A stretch of DNA of 64,000 nucleotides from Styela clava (taxonomy: Eukaryota; Chordata; Ascidiacea; Stolidobranchia; Styelidae). Both the position numbers and the translations under genes were made by a program. Below are positions 1-13,014 of the stretch, one piece after another. Each line of letters starts with the position of its first letter. Position 1 is the first letter of the stretch. A model generated the notes under the pieces. It made no database searches and was not told the DNA's origin. It was given only the letters and a program-made list of their open reading frames with translations. The stretch is taken from positions 10,364,974-10,428,973 of the forward strand of contig NC_135259.1 of assembly GCF_964204865.1 (NCBI RefSeq), in the 5' to 3' direction.

Positions 1-1160
1 GCAGTATGGGCAGCAAAAGCCAGTTCGTAAAATAATTAACGTTGAAGGGTGTCTCAAATATGTCGTGTTCCATTTCTCCCAATTGTTGTTGTTGTTATAT
101 GTTTTATGGCGCGCATAACTTTAGTGGTATTTTGCGCCTTTGACCAATTCGAATTTAAAAATACTATACTAACATATAATACAATATTTACAAATATATA
201 ATTATACAATTGAATCAATTACAATAAGTAATTATTTTTAAACATTTCTGCCCGTAGACAAAACAAATTCGATAACAGTTTCAATAATGTCAACTAAGAA
301 CTTCTTCCAAAGTCATTCCAATTTAAGTTTTCTGGGCTACTTTGATGGTTATATTGTTGACAATGCAATAGGTAGTGGGCTATACGGTCTCGGGTACGAA
401 ACACTGTTAGCAAAATTCGTCAGAAGATTCTCACTTAATACGTTAAGCTACTCTAACCTTCTACTAAATTAATATATCTATCCTAACCCAGAACACACCT
501 TCGTATGCTTACTTTACCCATTTGTTCCACAATATATATACGTGAACTTAGAACTGTGCGACAAAAGCGAGCATCATTCCCGACTCCACTCTTTTAGATT
601 TTCAAAACATTTTAAATGCTCTGTTTGTATTATTGATTATTACAATGAGTGGCTAGTATGCTCATAGTATTTTGAGTTGCGTCCTTTGATATTTACCATT
701 CCAGATCGCCAAGGAGAATGGTTACAGATCGACTTTGGTATTCCCAAACTTATTGGTGGAATCATAACTCAAGGACGACCAAAATCATCACGTCAGTGGG
801 TTCGATCATTCAAGATATCTTGCGGAAGTTCTACTTCCTCGTTAACGACTATAAAACATAACAACTCAGATAAGGTATATATTTTTTATTTCAGATGGCG
901 AAAGAATGTTTATACGCGCCTTTCTTGAGAATCCATACATAGTTTGTGTTAATCCACGACAAGACACGGCGATACAATATAATTTTATGTTATATTTACA
1001 GATATTTCCCGGCAACCTCGACACAGATTCGAAAGTGATCAATTTGTTTACTGCGCCAAGAACATGCAGATATATTCGCGTTCATCCGGAATCCTGGTAT
1101 GGACATATCAGCATGAGAGTGGAATTCATTCACGGACTCTGCCATGGCATGGCTCTCTAA
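1..1160 (+). CDS. 3' end of a discoidin (F5/8 type C) domain gene, partial
   Basis: Three exons can be read: 1-22 (5' end outside the window), 705-874 and 1002-1157, with the stop at 1158-1160. Seen: the joined peptide carries discoidin hallmarks, including VWAAKA, then GEWLQIDFG, GGIITQGR, SRQWVRSFKIS, FPGNLD and RYIRVHPESWYGHISMRVEF. The domain runs almost to the C-terminus and ends HGLCHGMAL. The last two exons join in phase 0 across a 127-bp GT-AG intron. The first junction is in phase but uses a weak GTTCGT donor at 23, so that exon is less certain. Family knowledge: such domains bind carbohydrate, lipid or collagen on extracellular proteins. Nothing upstream is visible, so other domains and any signal peptide are unknown. 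The stop separates this gene from the MOXD1-like gene that starts at 4732 with its own signal peptide. Confidence 0.75.
23..704 (+). other. Intron of the discoidin gene
   Basis: This is the inferred intron between the first visible exon and the 705 exon. It is AT-rich and ends with a pyrimidine-poor TTACCATTCCAG acceptor. A 61-codon open frame at 287-472 has no recognisable similarity and no splice signals that would make it an exon. I see nothing else in this stretch. Confidence 0.45.
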
Positions 1161-1192
1161 GTTTGCTACATCAATATTTCTCGAAGTCTATA

Positions 1193-2084
1193 CTCTAGAT
1201 CAGGGGTGTGCAATGTGCGGCCCGCGGGCCAAATGCGGCCCGCAAGAGAGAATTGTGTGGCCCGCGGAGAGGTGCTCATTTTGAATGGTGTGCGGCCATC
1301 TAACCTGGTTTTTAATTTAGTTTGATCTGGTACCCTTCGCGTTATATTCGAGTCCAATTTATTATCTATGCCTATGACGTTACAACTACCTAACAGCGAG
1401 GGGAACAACACCATTCACAAAGCTGTCACTTGCTGAGCAGCGAACAATTTAAAAAAAGTGCAGAGCAGACTTAATGAATTTGCAAGAACGGGCAACTGAA
1501 GATTATGCAACTATAGACAGCAGTTTGAAAAAATTTATTATTAAAAGACACAAAAGCTAATGAGTTTTGGTTCCAGCAAATCAGTTGATTTTGTCGAAAT
1601 CTAATCTAAAATAAGATTTGACAGCAAATTATTTGGAAATGAAATGAATCTTGGCGCATTTTACCGAAAACACCAAGATAACTTTCTACACTCGAAAAAA
1701 GTCATGGCTTCAAATATGCCACTTTTCAGTTACATATTTATTTCTAAAATGGGCGTCATATTGAATTGCTAGCATTTCCATGAAGCAAATTTTGATAAAA
1801 GTAGTCGGGAAAAGCATCAAATTTCTCACAGAAATTTCTCTCGTTTAAATTGGATGTGACAATATATTTGAATTACAATTTCAAATAAATTTATGCGTTC
1901 ACCTCATCATTTCTAAAAGAACCACTAATGATGACATGAGATCAACAAGAAAAAGAGACACTATATTGTGCCTGCAACTAATAGAAAGCTTATGTTAAAT
2001 AGAGGTGCGGCCCGCGTTTTTTTTTTACCCAGTTATTGATATTTGGCCCGCCTGCGAAAAAGGTTGCACACCCCTGCTCTAGAT
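1193..2084. mobile_element. Non-autonomous hAT-type element with perfect 8-bp target duplication
   Basis: The element itself is 1201-2076. It begins CAGGGGTGTGCAA and ends TTGCACACCCCTG, a near-perfect terminal inverted repeat. It is flanked by an identical 8-bp direct repeat, CTCTAGAT, at 1193-1200 and 2077-2084. The subterminal sequence is rich in GCGGCCCGC-type blocks at both ends. An 8-bp duplication and a CAG-starting terminus are typical of hAT transposons. The 876-bp interior has no intact transposase, only short stop-ridden coding-like stretches, so it would need transposase supplied in trans. A related copy begins at 63472 and a fragment lies at 34906. It inserted 40 bp after the discoidin gene's stop codon. 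Confidence 0.93.
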
Positions 2085-4731
2085 GGAAGAAGATCCTACA
2101 GCAGTTTTCAATTTACATAAACAGCACGTGTAATTTTGTATAAATTTTTGAGGGTAATTGCTTATTATAATACATTTGATTCAGCATTATTTTCGGTTTA
2201 TCTTGGTTTATTCAGTTCGCAGTTCGCGAATCACGTAATTCAGTTTAATAGGCTTGTAAGTTACGCACAAATTTAGCGTGTGTGCTATTAACAGTGGCAA
2301 TGTAAGAAAAGAGAATTCCTAAACGACAGACCAAAATACAGAAAAGATTGGTATAGTTGCTAGTTCGTAGCAAAACAAAAAGAAAGACAGACAAATGCTA
2401 ATATAAAAAAAAAATTGGGATAAAATGAACGGTTTTGTTGACGAATATTTTCTTTCCGTTTTCTGGACACGCGGAAAAGAGTGTCATCACAAGTACAACT
2501 CTCAATGTGATCTGTATTTTGGCCCGAGCCTCTTAGGTACGACCACATTCCATTATGTACAACATTTGAAAAAAAGTGGATATTCAATCTAAATGCCATG
2601 CTAAAGTTTCAGATGTTCAGACGTAAAACCAACCAAGCAGAACCAGCCGCTATTCACAACAGTATTTTATTAACTATAACGATTCCCATCAAGGTTTCCC
2701 GCATGAGAAAATTTCGTGTTCGTTCAGATTACATCAAATACATTGTCTCTAGGTGAATTAATCTGTATGTGGGCTATTTTTACAGTGATGGTTTTACGTA
2801 TTGTCATAATCCATCAAATTTGATGTTAATATGACACTCTGAAAAACCAATATTGGTTATAATGTATATAGGTTATATATAGTACAAACTACATACTTTG
2901 TATCGAAAATGCGTAAACCCCCAGGCTAACTCTATTTTCAAAAAAAAAAAATATATACAACGGCCTTGACTGTACAAGTGACAGACGTTTACTCCGGTTT
3001 ATAGAGAAATAGCTTAAGCTTGTAAAAATGATACTTATCAGAATTTGAGACAATATGAAAAATAATATATTTGTAGTAGTATACATTTACAACAAAAATA
3101 GCTAAATCTTCGGAATCTATTACATTCTCTGACGCTGCTTTTCTGTAGCACAAAATACGCATTTTAGTATAAAGTTGGGATATTTTTTCATATTAACTAA
3201 AGACATCGTATTCACGAAGAAATTTTACATTGGACCGTAAGTTAAGCATATGTCATAGAAACTGGGCGGGACCTAATTGAACTCGCGAGTGAAGATCAAA
3301 AATCGGATTTACGCATATTGTAGTGAATTGGACTAGTAAGATTGAACTTTCACCTGCCTTTTTTGACAATGATATAATACACTTTCCACATTATATACTT
3401 TCGATGAATGTTTATAACTCGGAGGTTCACAATCCTGACTTAATTCGGCCTTAAGTCTTTTATCTCATCTTTATTCGGAACTTAATCTGATGGTTTGGAC
3501 CGCCAAATTAGTTTTTGTTCGTTGCGATTTACAGAATTAAATGAGATTTATTTCTTGGCGTCACAGGATGTGAATTGGGGACATTCAGTTCGACCACCCT
3601 AATTGAACGACAGAGTAATTTTTGCTGCATTGATAAATAAAAACACAAAATCCTTTGTAATCCTTTGTATTTTTTGTATTTAATAAATATTCGAAGCACA
3701 GTATACAATATTAAAATGTACCTGAAACATACCGATGCAAACAAAAACGGGATGTTTATTTTTCAAGAAATAAAAATGTATGTCCTTGTTTAGACTACAT
3801 ATCTAACTGTAAAATTGAGAGCGTCAAACGCATTTTATTGGACCACCGTCACGACAACTTGGAATTATCCGTCCAACATCTAGTGACGTCTTGAAGAAAA
3901 CCAAATAAATCAGCGGATTATCAGATTTAACGATAAAATTCTCTTCCACAGTTTATTTCTGGAGATCAAACATGCTATTACAATAAATCGGAAATTTGAC
4001 AGAATTTCGACGTAAATCGACTTTTTCCTTCGGTATTTTATGTTTAACTTACATACGTTGCATAGCTTTACATATTGTATGAATCCCAACAAAATATTTT
4101 AAAATTTATATTAAAAGTGAACAAATGTAAACGTTTTTATTTTCAGTAAATCTTTATTTACATAAATGTTTATTTTACAGCTAGTTATCCATTTTTGGCA
4201 CTTGCACACAGTACATATTTAAATTTCTAAAATTATGCCCTTTTTTCTTACAAACGATTTCTAGAACTTATGTGAGAAACATTAGTGGTATTTTTAAAAA
4301 TAACTTTTCTCTTAGGCTATATGATGTTATGCCGCTGTTTACCATTTATTTTGTTGTTGAGCGAGACGGGTAATATAATATTCCGTTCGATAATTCTGCC
4401 TATCCAACTAGAAAAGTTTAGATAAAGATTTGAGGTAAGTTTAAGAATGGAGGTAGTTAAAAATGCAGACTTTAAATAGAATAAACATTATATAGGTCTG
4501 GCTTAACCTTTTACAAAAATATGAATCGCGGTTATTTGGAGAAAAGGGGAGAAATGAAAGTAGATCATATGTATATATATATATGCATAAAGTATATTTT
4601 GTTAAAGAGTATATGAAAGAACTAGTGCGAATTATAACTCACCGTCACTGTCACGAGCTGAAGTGAATAATCGAAATATCTTACTTCTCGTTTACTTTAT
4701 TAGAATATGATTTAGATGCATTAGGAATAAG
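2085..4731. other. Intergenic AT-rich stretch
   Basis: This separates the discoidin gene and its hAT insertion from the MOXD1-like gene. Open frames here are short, AT-biased and without splice context or recognisable domains. A short (TA)n tract lies near 4574. The start of the MOXD1-like gene is at the right edge, but no convincing TATA box or other promoter motif could be singled out. Confidence 0.5.
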
Positions 4732-7700
4732 ATGCAGTTGAAATATATTTTTTGTTCGTTTATGCTGATGCAACTTTTCAATCCCTTGGAAGGAATAAAA
4801 ACAACAAATCAACGTAATTTGCAATATTCAGCAAAGCTTGATTTTGAAGGAAAAGTGCTTTTCCAGTGGAGTTTCTCTGAGAGAATAATCAAGTTTGAGG
4901 TATTTTATTTAACACGAGAAAATGAATAAAACCATTTCGTTGCTTCAGACATTTTTTTGTTTCCGATATACCGACCCTGTTAATATTTAAAGGATCCATG
5001 CGTGTCCTGTATCGACTAGGACTAGCAGACAAAAACAAAATGATCCTGACATTTTAGTTAAACAAGTTTAAGCATAAGGACAAGCCACCCACAGAGTAGG
5101 CGAAAATCTATCTCCGGAGCATAGATATGGCGAGCTTTGGATACAAGTACTCAGTCCAATATATCATAAACACGCCACCAGTTGTTCACCATAGACAAGA
5201 TGAATTCTGTTTTAGAAATGAATACAATATTATATACAGATCACAGCACCTACTTTAGGATGGATTGGAATCGGTTTTTCACCTTCTGGAACTATGAAAG
5301 GATCTGATATCATCTTTGCCTGGTTGAATGGCGGAAAACCACACATTCTAGTAAGCTATGTAAACTCAATGATGCAATTTTCTATTTTGTAACTTTCAAT
5401 GCTAAACAATAAATATTGAAATAGTATGTTTTATTGTCGAATACCTTGCTATTGCTATACATTGCATTTAAAGCTACAAGTAGTATTCAATGCAAGGCGA
5501 ACGATCAAAGAATATCTACTCCCACTTGTAACAAAAATATACTTCAAATTTAGAAAGATTTCAGTTGAAATACATTAATTACAAATCAGATAATATTTAT
5601 CGTTTTTTTTTAATTCACCATTCTTTATCCAGGACATGCATGGGCGCCGAAACGGATTACCTGAAATCGATACCAAGAGCAATATTAGATGGCCGAGTAT
5701 AACACAGAATGAAACACATACCACGTTGTTTATTAATAGATTTCTTGATACCTGTGATGACGATCATGATTTTATCATAACCGTAAGTGACAAATAGCCT
5801 AAATCAATACAATAAATACAAAAATAATCATGTATTATGTCTGCTATATCTTTGCATGTTATTTCAAGGAAGACACAACGAGAGTTATATATGCTTACGG
5901 TCATACTATACCAGAGGGAAAATTGCCAACTGTTGGAAGTTATCACGGAAGCAATAGAGGTTGGTTGGGAAAATTTCATTCTCTTCTGTTAGTAAAACGT
6001 TATCAAAACGTTACGCAGTATTATTGTGAGTTTTCGATAAACAAATTGAATGTCATCAGGCATAACTTGTTGGAGACAGTGCTATCTAAAAAGGTGATTG
6101 TTCCAATATATATATATACTTGTATCATTACAACAACAAGAGAGCTTTGTTTAAATATATGGACATCACGGAAAAAATTTGATATAAAAGCTTTCACAGT
6201 ACCGGGATAGTCTTCCTCATCAAAAAAACTCTTCGACTTCGCTGACCACCAAATCGCAGATATAAGATCGCCAAACTGCCACAAAGTGCGAAATTTTTAA
6301 TTTTGATAACGCATCATACAAAACTTCAAAGTGAAAAAAATCCCATAGAGCCCACGAAAATTTTTGAAAATTAAAGTAATAGCTTTCAACAACAATCTTC
6401 AACCACTGACAATCTCTAGTTCTAGCAAAAAGGAAAAACAATTCATGTGTTAACTTCGTGTGCAATAAACTCAGTGTTAGATTCGATTGTTGACACTAAT
6501 CATGATAAACCCAAGTCTAATCTCCTACAATGTAGATATAAAGTCGATATGTATATACAGTATATGTATTTAATATTTATACCATAGATATTTTCCATTC
6601 TGTATGTATATCACAAGTAAATTTGATATCAATTATTTATAATGTATTTGATACAGGTGTAAAAAGTCTTCGACTACTCGACAAAAAATATACGGTGTTG
6701 GAAAAAAGAAGTAAAATATCTTTTCTTATTATTTAACATACCATAAAAATATGACATTTGCTCCACGTTTCCTAACTTGTTATTATATGCTAAAGGTGGA
6801 TTCGTGAGTCTGGAACATTGACATTAATTGTAAAATACTATACAATATAATCTATCTTCTCATCAGATCAGACCTATTGTTGATTGTAAAAATAAACCTT
6901 AAATTTAATTAGCCCCGAAAGTCGACTGTTTGTTATTTATATTAATTATAACTAATTGAACGTTTTTTCATGGGTTATATAAAAATGACGGTAGATATAT
7001 ATATAGGGATATACCAATTTTGTCTCATATTTAATATGCACATTCAGAAACTCGAATTTGTAGATTTGATTTTCAGACTAAATATTAAACTTTTTTTGTC
7101 AAATTTTGCAGTATTAAAAAGGAAAGATACAAAATCACATGATATCAGGTCTCCTCATTTCACCATTCCAAAGACAAGGACTTATTATCACTGCTTCTTT
7201 CATAAACTTCCGGAACTGAATGTGAAACATCATATTATTCGGGTAAAGTGCTAAGTCCCACTCTTACATGAAGTACAGTTAGATCTATTTTATTATATTT
7301 CATTATTTAGTAAAATGAGTTAAAAATCTATAATATAATCGAACTATATAGAATGGTTTTGCACTTCAATACTTCGCATATTCCTTTTCACTCGTGGCAT
7401 TTTTTCTAATTGATTTCACGTACACATTGTTGCTTTTTAGTTTGAAGCCATACTGACTCCTGGAAACGAGAAAAACGTTCACCATATCAATGTTTATCAC
7501 TGCAATGAATCTCTTATGGTAGGTTCACATTATTGCCAAAAGTGTGGCTATCGTGTTATAGTCTAGTCTAGTGGGTCTATAGTCTACAATCCAAGCTTCG
7601 GATTCTATAGTTTCGTTTTAATTTAATTTCTATTGTTTATTTTCGTTGCTGTTGGTTGAATTGAGACAACTACTTTTGCTAATTACAACAAATTATCAAA

Positions 7701-10700
7701 ACAAAATGTCTAAATATTTGTAAACTGTTTTTCAGACTCCAGAGCTGTTTAACGTTTCAAAAGAATGTTACACAGGAGATCTCGAACACTGGAATGTTTG
7801 TGCACCGGTGTTAGTCTCATGGGCTGTTGGTATGGAGGCAGTCACGATGCCTAGACATGTCGGTTTCCCTATTGGAGTACCTGGATCTCCCAAGATAGTC
7901 AAAGTCGAAATTCATTACGATAATGTTGCTTTAGAATCAGGTAGGTGGGATATTAAAAAATATTTTGGATTATTCTCAAGGCCTACTACCGGTAATGTGA
8001 CTAACGTTATTCTTGACAATGCTTGACGGAATTCCTGAAATGCCTTTTGGTGAATGCTCAGATTTACCAATTGCTACTTTAAATATCAAACGTTTTCATT
8101 ATTGTAATGAGGTATGAAAGATACAAGTGGTATTCGTATGCTGTATACACCAAGCCTTAGGAAGTACGATGCTGGTATTCTTCTCACTGGGTTTGATGTT
8201 TGGCCGACCCTCTTTATACCGCAGGGGAGTAAAGATTACATCGTACATGGACACTGCTCGGCTCAATGCCTTGAAGGGGTATGTTTGGAAATAAAAGAAA
8301 TTATATAAATTTGTTGGATTAAGGCATAATAGATCGATCAAATTACGAACATAGTCAGATAAAAATCTGAATCAAATTGGCAGAAATCGTTTGTTTCTCG
8401 TGTCTTAGTAAAAATGTGAAGAAATATTCCTTAATCAATACTTACAGAAGGCCACTTACGTAGTTTGGTAATCAGCCGATCAACTTTTGCTTACTTTTAT
8501 ATCAGCAAAAAACATTGGAAATCTTTAAATACAAACCGAATAAGTAAATATAATGGTCTAAAATATTCACCAAATAGGACTGTATAAAGATGTATACAAT
8601 TCCCCCGCGATATGATAGAAGGTGCTATATGAATATGGCGAAGAAAAGCCTTTTGTATTATATCACCAGTTCAGTACGAGTAGGGTCTTTAAACTTTGCA
8701 AACGCAAAGACGTTGTTTCCAATAGTAAACATTGTTTTACTATTATAATATTACGAACTTAATGTAAAATGAGCTACACATTATATTGAGAATATACAAC
8801 AATATGCTTCAAGATAATTATAGAAATACAAACTAAAAATCTTTACTTAATGAACAGATAATGAAGCAAGGTAACAGAGAAACAATCAACGTTTTCGGAG
8901 TTTTTCTCCATTCCCATACCGCTGGATCTGGAATGGTTTTACGGCATTATAGGTATGAAATATTAGTTTTTGGGGTTAAGTTTCAAAAATTTAATATTCA
9001 TCAAACTATTATGGCTCATTCACAACTCCTAATCGTCACAGACTTTTAGCTTAGCAAATTGACTTATTATTTCGATTCGACTACGAATACGCAAACTTTG
9101 TTCGTTATCATCCTAACAATTGGTATCAGTGGTAGATTCTTTGCAATAATATCGGGTCATCTGAAGCATTAAGTGGTTTGCTGTTACTCCCGAAGTTATG
9201 CCATGTTTTGCAGACCCACAATGCTGTTTTCTGCTAACCCATAATATATATTTAATGTCGTTCTGTATTGCGCTTAGCATTTTATGTAAATAATGCAGTT
9301 CAACGTAGTGGTATACGCAAGCATATGTACAAAACAAAGTGAATTTTCTGTTAGGAATGGTACAGAATTGGAACCAATTGCCAAAGACCTGACATACGAT
9401 TTTGATTATCAAGAAACAAAATTGCTTTCAAGAGAGAAAATAATACAATCAGGAGACAATTTAATGTTGGAATGTATTTATAACACGGTGAACAGGAAAG
9501 GTCCGACTGTGGTGAGAAATTTCATTTTTTATTATTTTATTTTCAAAACTAACTAAAGAAATCGCAACTCAACTAGCTAAATAAATGATCAGCATGACTA
9601 CTTGACTGAGACGCCCAAATAAATACAGGTTGCAAATTAATAACCAGAGACTTCACTATGACGCATGAAGTCTGTAGGCTATGTAACAATTAAAATAGTC
9701 GATTACCACCGAGTCGACATTTTTAACCAAAATTTGACCCCTTTTGCTGACATAGTTTTGCTTTCAGGGAGGGCTAGAAACAATAGATGAAATGTGTTTT
9801 GGATTCGTTATGTATTATCCTAAAATGCACGATGCGTATTGCCAGTCTTATCCCGTGGAATCACGTAAGTATTGATTTTCTCATTTAATTTTTACATAAG
9901 TATTAATATATATATTACTTTGATATGGTGATATTATATTTCCTCTTCAGAGATGTTTTCTGCGCTCGGTGCAGAAGATTTACAAGAAGCTTATATTAAA
10001 GCATTGCAGGTAAGGGATTTGCTTGTTAGGGATGAGTCTCGCCAACTCATTTTTGCACTAGGAACTGGTTTAAAAGTGAAATATTTTAATGGATCGGTTT
10101 CCAGAAACTTCTTTGCCTGCCTTAATTTACTTCATATATATAACGAGTGTTAACCAAATCATCAATTTCGCTGATTTGTTGACAATGTATTGAATTGTTA
10201 ACTTAATTTACTCTGTGTAAACTTGCATTATATATATAGTCATGAAATGTTAAAAACCAAGAAAGAAAGAAAGAACTTGTATAACTTCTGTCAGAAATTG
10301 CGTCTAAATTGGATAGTATACGTCCTGACAACAAAACGGGTGGTTGACGACCGCTGATCTACAAAAAATCATGGACGTTTCCCGACCCTTACCCCAGAAT
10401 AACTCTTTCTATAGTTTGTCATTGCACGTTTTTGATGCTGATTTTGAGGTTTTTTTTGCTATTAGCAACATGGTTAATAAATACCATAACCATCATTATA
10501 ATTCATAGCATTCCACCTGTCATTTAAAAGTACTTACTAATTCAGCCTCATTTTATCGCAACTTTGTCGGAACTAAATATTGAGTAATGCAAACAAACTA
10601 AAGCTCCTCAAAAAAAACGACTATTGAGGTATTTGATTTATACCTAAACTTTGAAAACACAACTAGGAAACGGGCGAATTACCGACAGAACGAGCTAACG

Positions 10701-11982
10701 TTTCCAGTCATACCTGAACGTCTATTGATGTTTCCCAGAGCATAGATTTCCTTGTTTATGTTTGTTCAGCAATAAGTCAACAATGACGTAACAATTACAA
10801 TTTTGGGGCCGCTCAGACACTTCTCTCGCTCTGGCCGATATGCGAGAATGGTCGTGAACTATGCCTCTTTTTTGTGGTTTTGCGTGTTATTTGTCAGTTT
10901 CAGCTGTGTTTACAAAAAATAATTTTAAATTAATTGTCATTATGTCTTCCGAGGGCCTTTAGTTTATTGCAATAGTTAATCACTGATTCCGCAAACGTCG
11001 CGATAGACAATAGGGTAGGCTTAAAATTGGCTATCAGTACCTGTGACCGGCACGTGGATTAATGTTTTCGATAAAAATGATAGTTCTGAGGATGTAAGCC
11101 AGTTTGTGAGGGTCAACTCTACAAAACACTCTCAAATAGACGTCGAAAATTTTTCAATGGTGAAGAATTTGTTTCAGGGGTCAAAGATCAGGGAAACGTC
11201 CATATGATTATTGGTAAACAAGAGAGCGAATCATAGTTCCATTTCGTGTCCAAAAGAGTCTGAGCGGCGGCTTAAATTCCAATTATTATATCACCGATGC
11301 CGTCCGAGAATCATTCAAAGGATGTAATGCACAATATTGTTGATAGGTTTTAATTGTGTAATGCATTTGTTACTGCTGCCGTAAATCACATCCTGGCGTG
11401 TGCCGGAGAGATCAATAAATGCCAGTCTTGTCGGGTTTTCTAAAATTATATTCAACATGACATTCGTCACGACATGAACTTTTTCTAATCATTTATGGCC
11501 CATTTCTTTTGCAGAAAAATTGGACGGACGAAGAGCGACAAAGTTTTAACAAAGTTCAACTCTACAGTCCGGTACATGAGAATTGTCGGACCTTATCCGG
11601 CCAAGTTGAGGTATATATATATAACAATGTAGCACACACTTTCAAAGAAGAATTCTAATTTAGATATTTGATAAATATATGTACCTATCTCTTTTACCTA
11701 TAGGGTTTGAAAGATCCACACGAAATACCGGTGGTCAAAGCAAATTTTGTAGAAGAAGTAAGGCCATGTAACATGAGAGGCAAAAGAAAACATCAGAAAA
11801 AGGCTGTACAATCGCCTGACGTTGTAGGAAAATCGCATGGCGTTATGAAAAGATCGCAAAATACAGAATACACAGAAAGTCGTGAATATTCAAACATATT
11901 TCTAATACTAGGAGTAGGGGCAATATCATCTGCCATATTATTGACTGTCATTGGTCTAATTTACTACAAGCTCACGAATTAA
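4732..11982 (+). CDS. MOXD1: MOXD1-like copper type II monooxygenase (DOMON plus Cu2 monooxygenase domains)
   Basis: I built fourteen exons from GT-AG junctions, all phase-consistent: 4732-4899, 5240-5350, 5633-5782, 5869-5959, 7112-7242, 7441-7518, 7736-7940, 8112-8278, 8858-8952, 9355-9511, 9768-9864, 9951-10009, 11515-11610 and 11704-11982. They total 1884 nt, or 627 residues, close to vertebrate MOXD1. Seen: a signal peptide at about residues 1-21, a DOMON domain (about 30-175), then the two copper domains. Copper ligands are all present: H231, H232 and H303 for one site; H385, H387 and M460 for the other. A hydrophobic helix near 600-622 precedes a short tail, suggesting a C-terminal membrane anchor. 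Family knowledge: relatives such as dopamine beta-hydroxylase hydroxylate using ascorbate and oxygen; the MOXD1 substrate is not established. Exon 4 to 5 and the exon 8 acceptor are the weakest junctions. Confidence 0.92.
6225..6440. repeat. Dispersed repeat, copy 1 (in MOXD1-like intron 4)
   Basis: This stretch aligns by eye with 40318-40640. Both contain an AATTTTTAATTTTGATRACG-like core followed by CATCA-ACAAA, ATAGAGCC and AAATTTTTGGAATTAAA, then later ATCTTYAACCACTGA. It lies in the intron between exons 4 and 5 of the MOXD1-like gene. I found no terminal repeats or coding content, so the class is unknown. Confidence 0.5.
10806..11272. mobile_element. Possible short DNA transposon relic (in MOXD1-like intron 12)
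   Basis: GGCCGCTCAGAC near the left edge is mirrored by GTCTGAGCGGC near the right edge, giving an inverted repeat of about 10-11 bp, with further weaker symmetry inside (CTCTCGCTC against GAGAGCGAA). The block is more GC-rich than the surrounding intron. No clear target duplication was found. It lies inside the 1505-bp intron between exons 12 and 13, the longest of that gene. Class unknown. Confidence 0.4.
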
Positions 11983-11987
11983 ATGAT

Positions 11988-12824
11988 ATATATCGTCACG
12001 CTAATAACCGAATTGCGTAAGTCATTTTTAGCAGTTTTGAGAAAAACGTAAAAAACTTCCTAATGATATTGTTATGTCATTGAAAGTCAATAATTTGCCA
12101 TGGTTCAATTATTTGATCGTAGCCGGATTTAAGTGAATTTGTATGACGCAGTTAAGTGACGTCATAATGGCGCACTGTGACTTAGGCAGAAATGTGTCTA
12201 TGACTTGGGGACATACGCAATTTTGCAACTTAACTATATGCACCAGTCTTGAAAACTAAACATTCCAAAAACAAATGTAATTCTCAGTATCTACAATGTC
12301 TAATCCCCAAAATAGCTAATCAGTTTCAATTACATTATTTTTTATGTTTAAAAATATATATTTCATCAATATACACGTTCTGCACACCCACCGAAATAAT
12401 ACTAAAATTAAATATAAAGAATAAAACAGCAATGCACCCAGTATAAAAGCCAACCAAGGTTAATTGGACTCGGACAGTGAATATCACAAGTGCACGTCTC
12501 TCTATACTGGAGTATAAATTCAAATTAATACGCGCTAAGCTAGAATCCGAGATGCAAAAACTCGGAAATACTTCGCCGAGGTTATTTTGCCTTTGTGACG
12601 TCACAATAGTCCAGCGGTAACAATGATAAATCATTATGAGTAAACAATTGCACAAATGTGCATGTCATACTAAGTTTCCATTTTTATGGGTTTCGGAATT
12701 CTTAAAATAAAATCTGAGGTAACAGACAAGTGCGCGGCATTACATAATATCCTATTTTATAAAAAAAAAACTCCAAATCGCCAAAAATGACTTACGCAAT
12801 TCGGTTATTAGCGTGACGATATAT
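11988..12824. mobile_element. MITE-like element with about 40-bp terminal inverted repeats
   Basis: The left end from about 11988 reads ATATATCGTCACGCTAATAA and continues for some 40 bases. The exact reverse complement of this arm ends at about 12824, with only one mismatch seen near the inner end. The 837-bp interior has no transposase. The ends sit in TA-rich DNA, so a TA target duplication is possible and the edges are uncertain by a few bases. It starts five bases after the MOXD1-like stop codon, so that gene's 3' UTR probably runs into the element. An AATAAA near 12419 lies inside it. Confidence 0.85.
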
Positions 12825-13014
12825 TACCACCATTTGAGCTACATACGCATTTTTTTTTAAATAACTGGCAATGTGCACATAATCAAACATTTATGCTATG
12901 CTAATATTTTTCTTTGTTATGAAAAATCACGCATCGAATACAACAACGCTACGCACCAGTGCCTGATTTAAACACTTGAAAATGGGCAGAATGAGGATAA
13001 ACATTGTTAGGTGA

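Noticed and set aside
5830-6210. 126-codon plus-strand frame
   Set aside because: Only 5869-5959 is a real exon of the MOXD1-like gene; the rest reads intron sequence after the donor.
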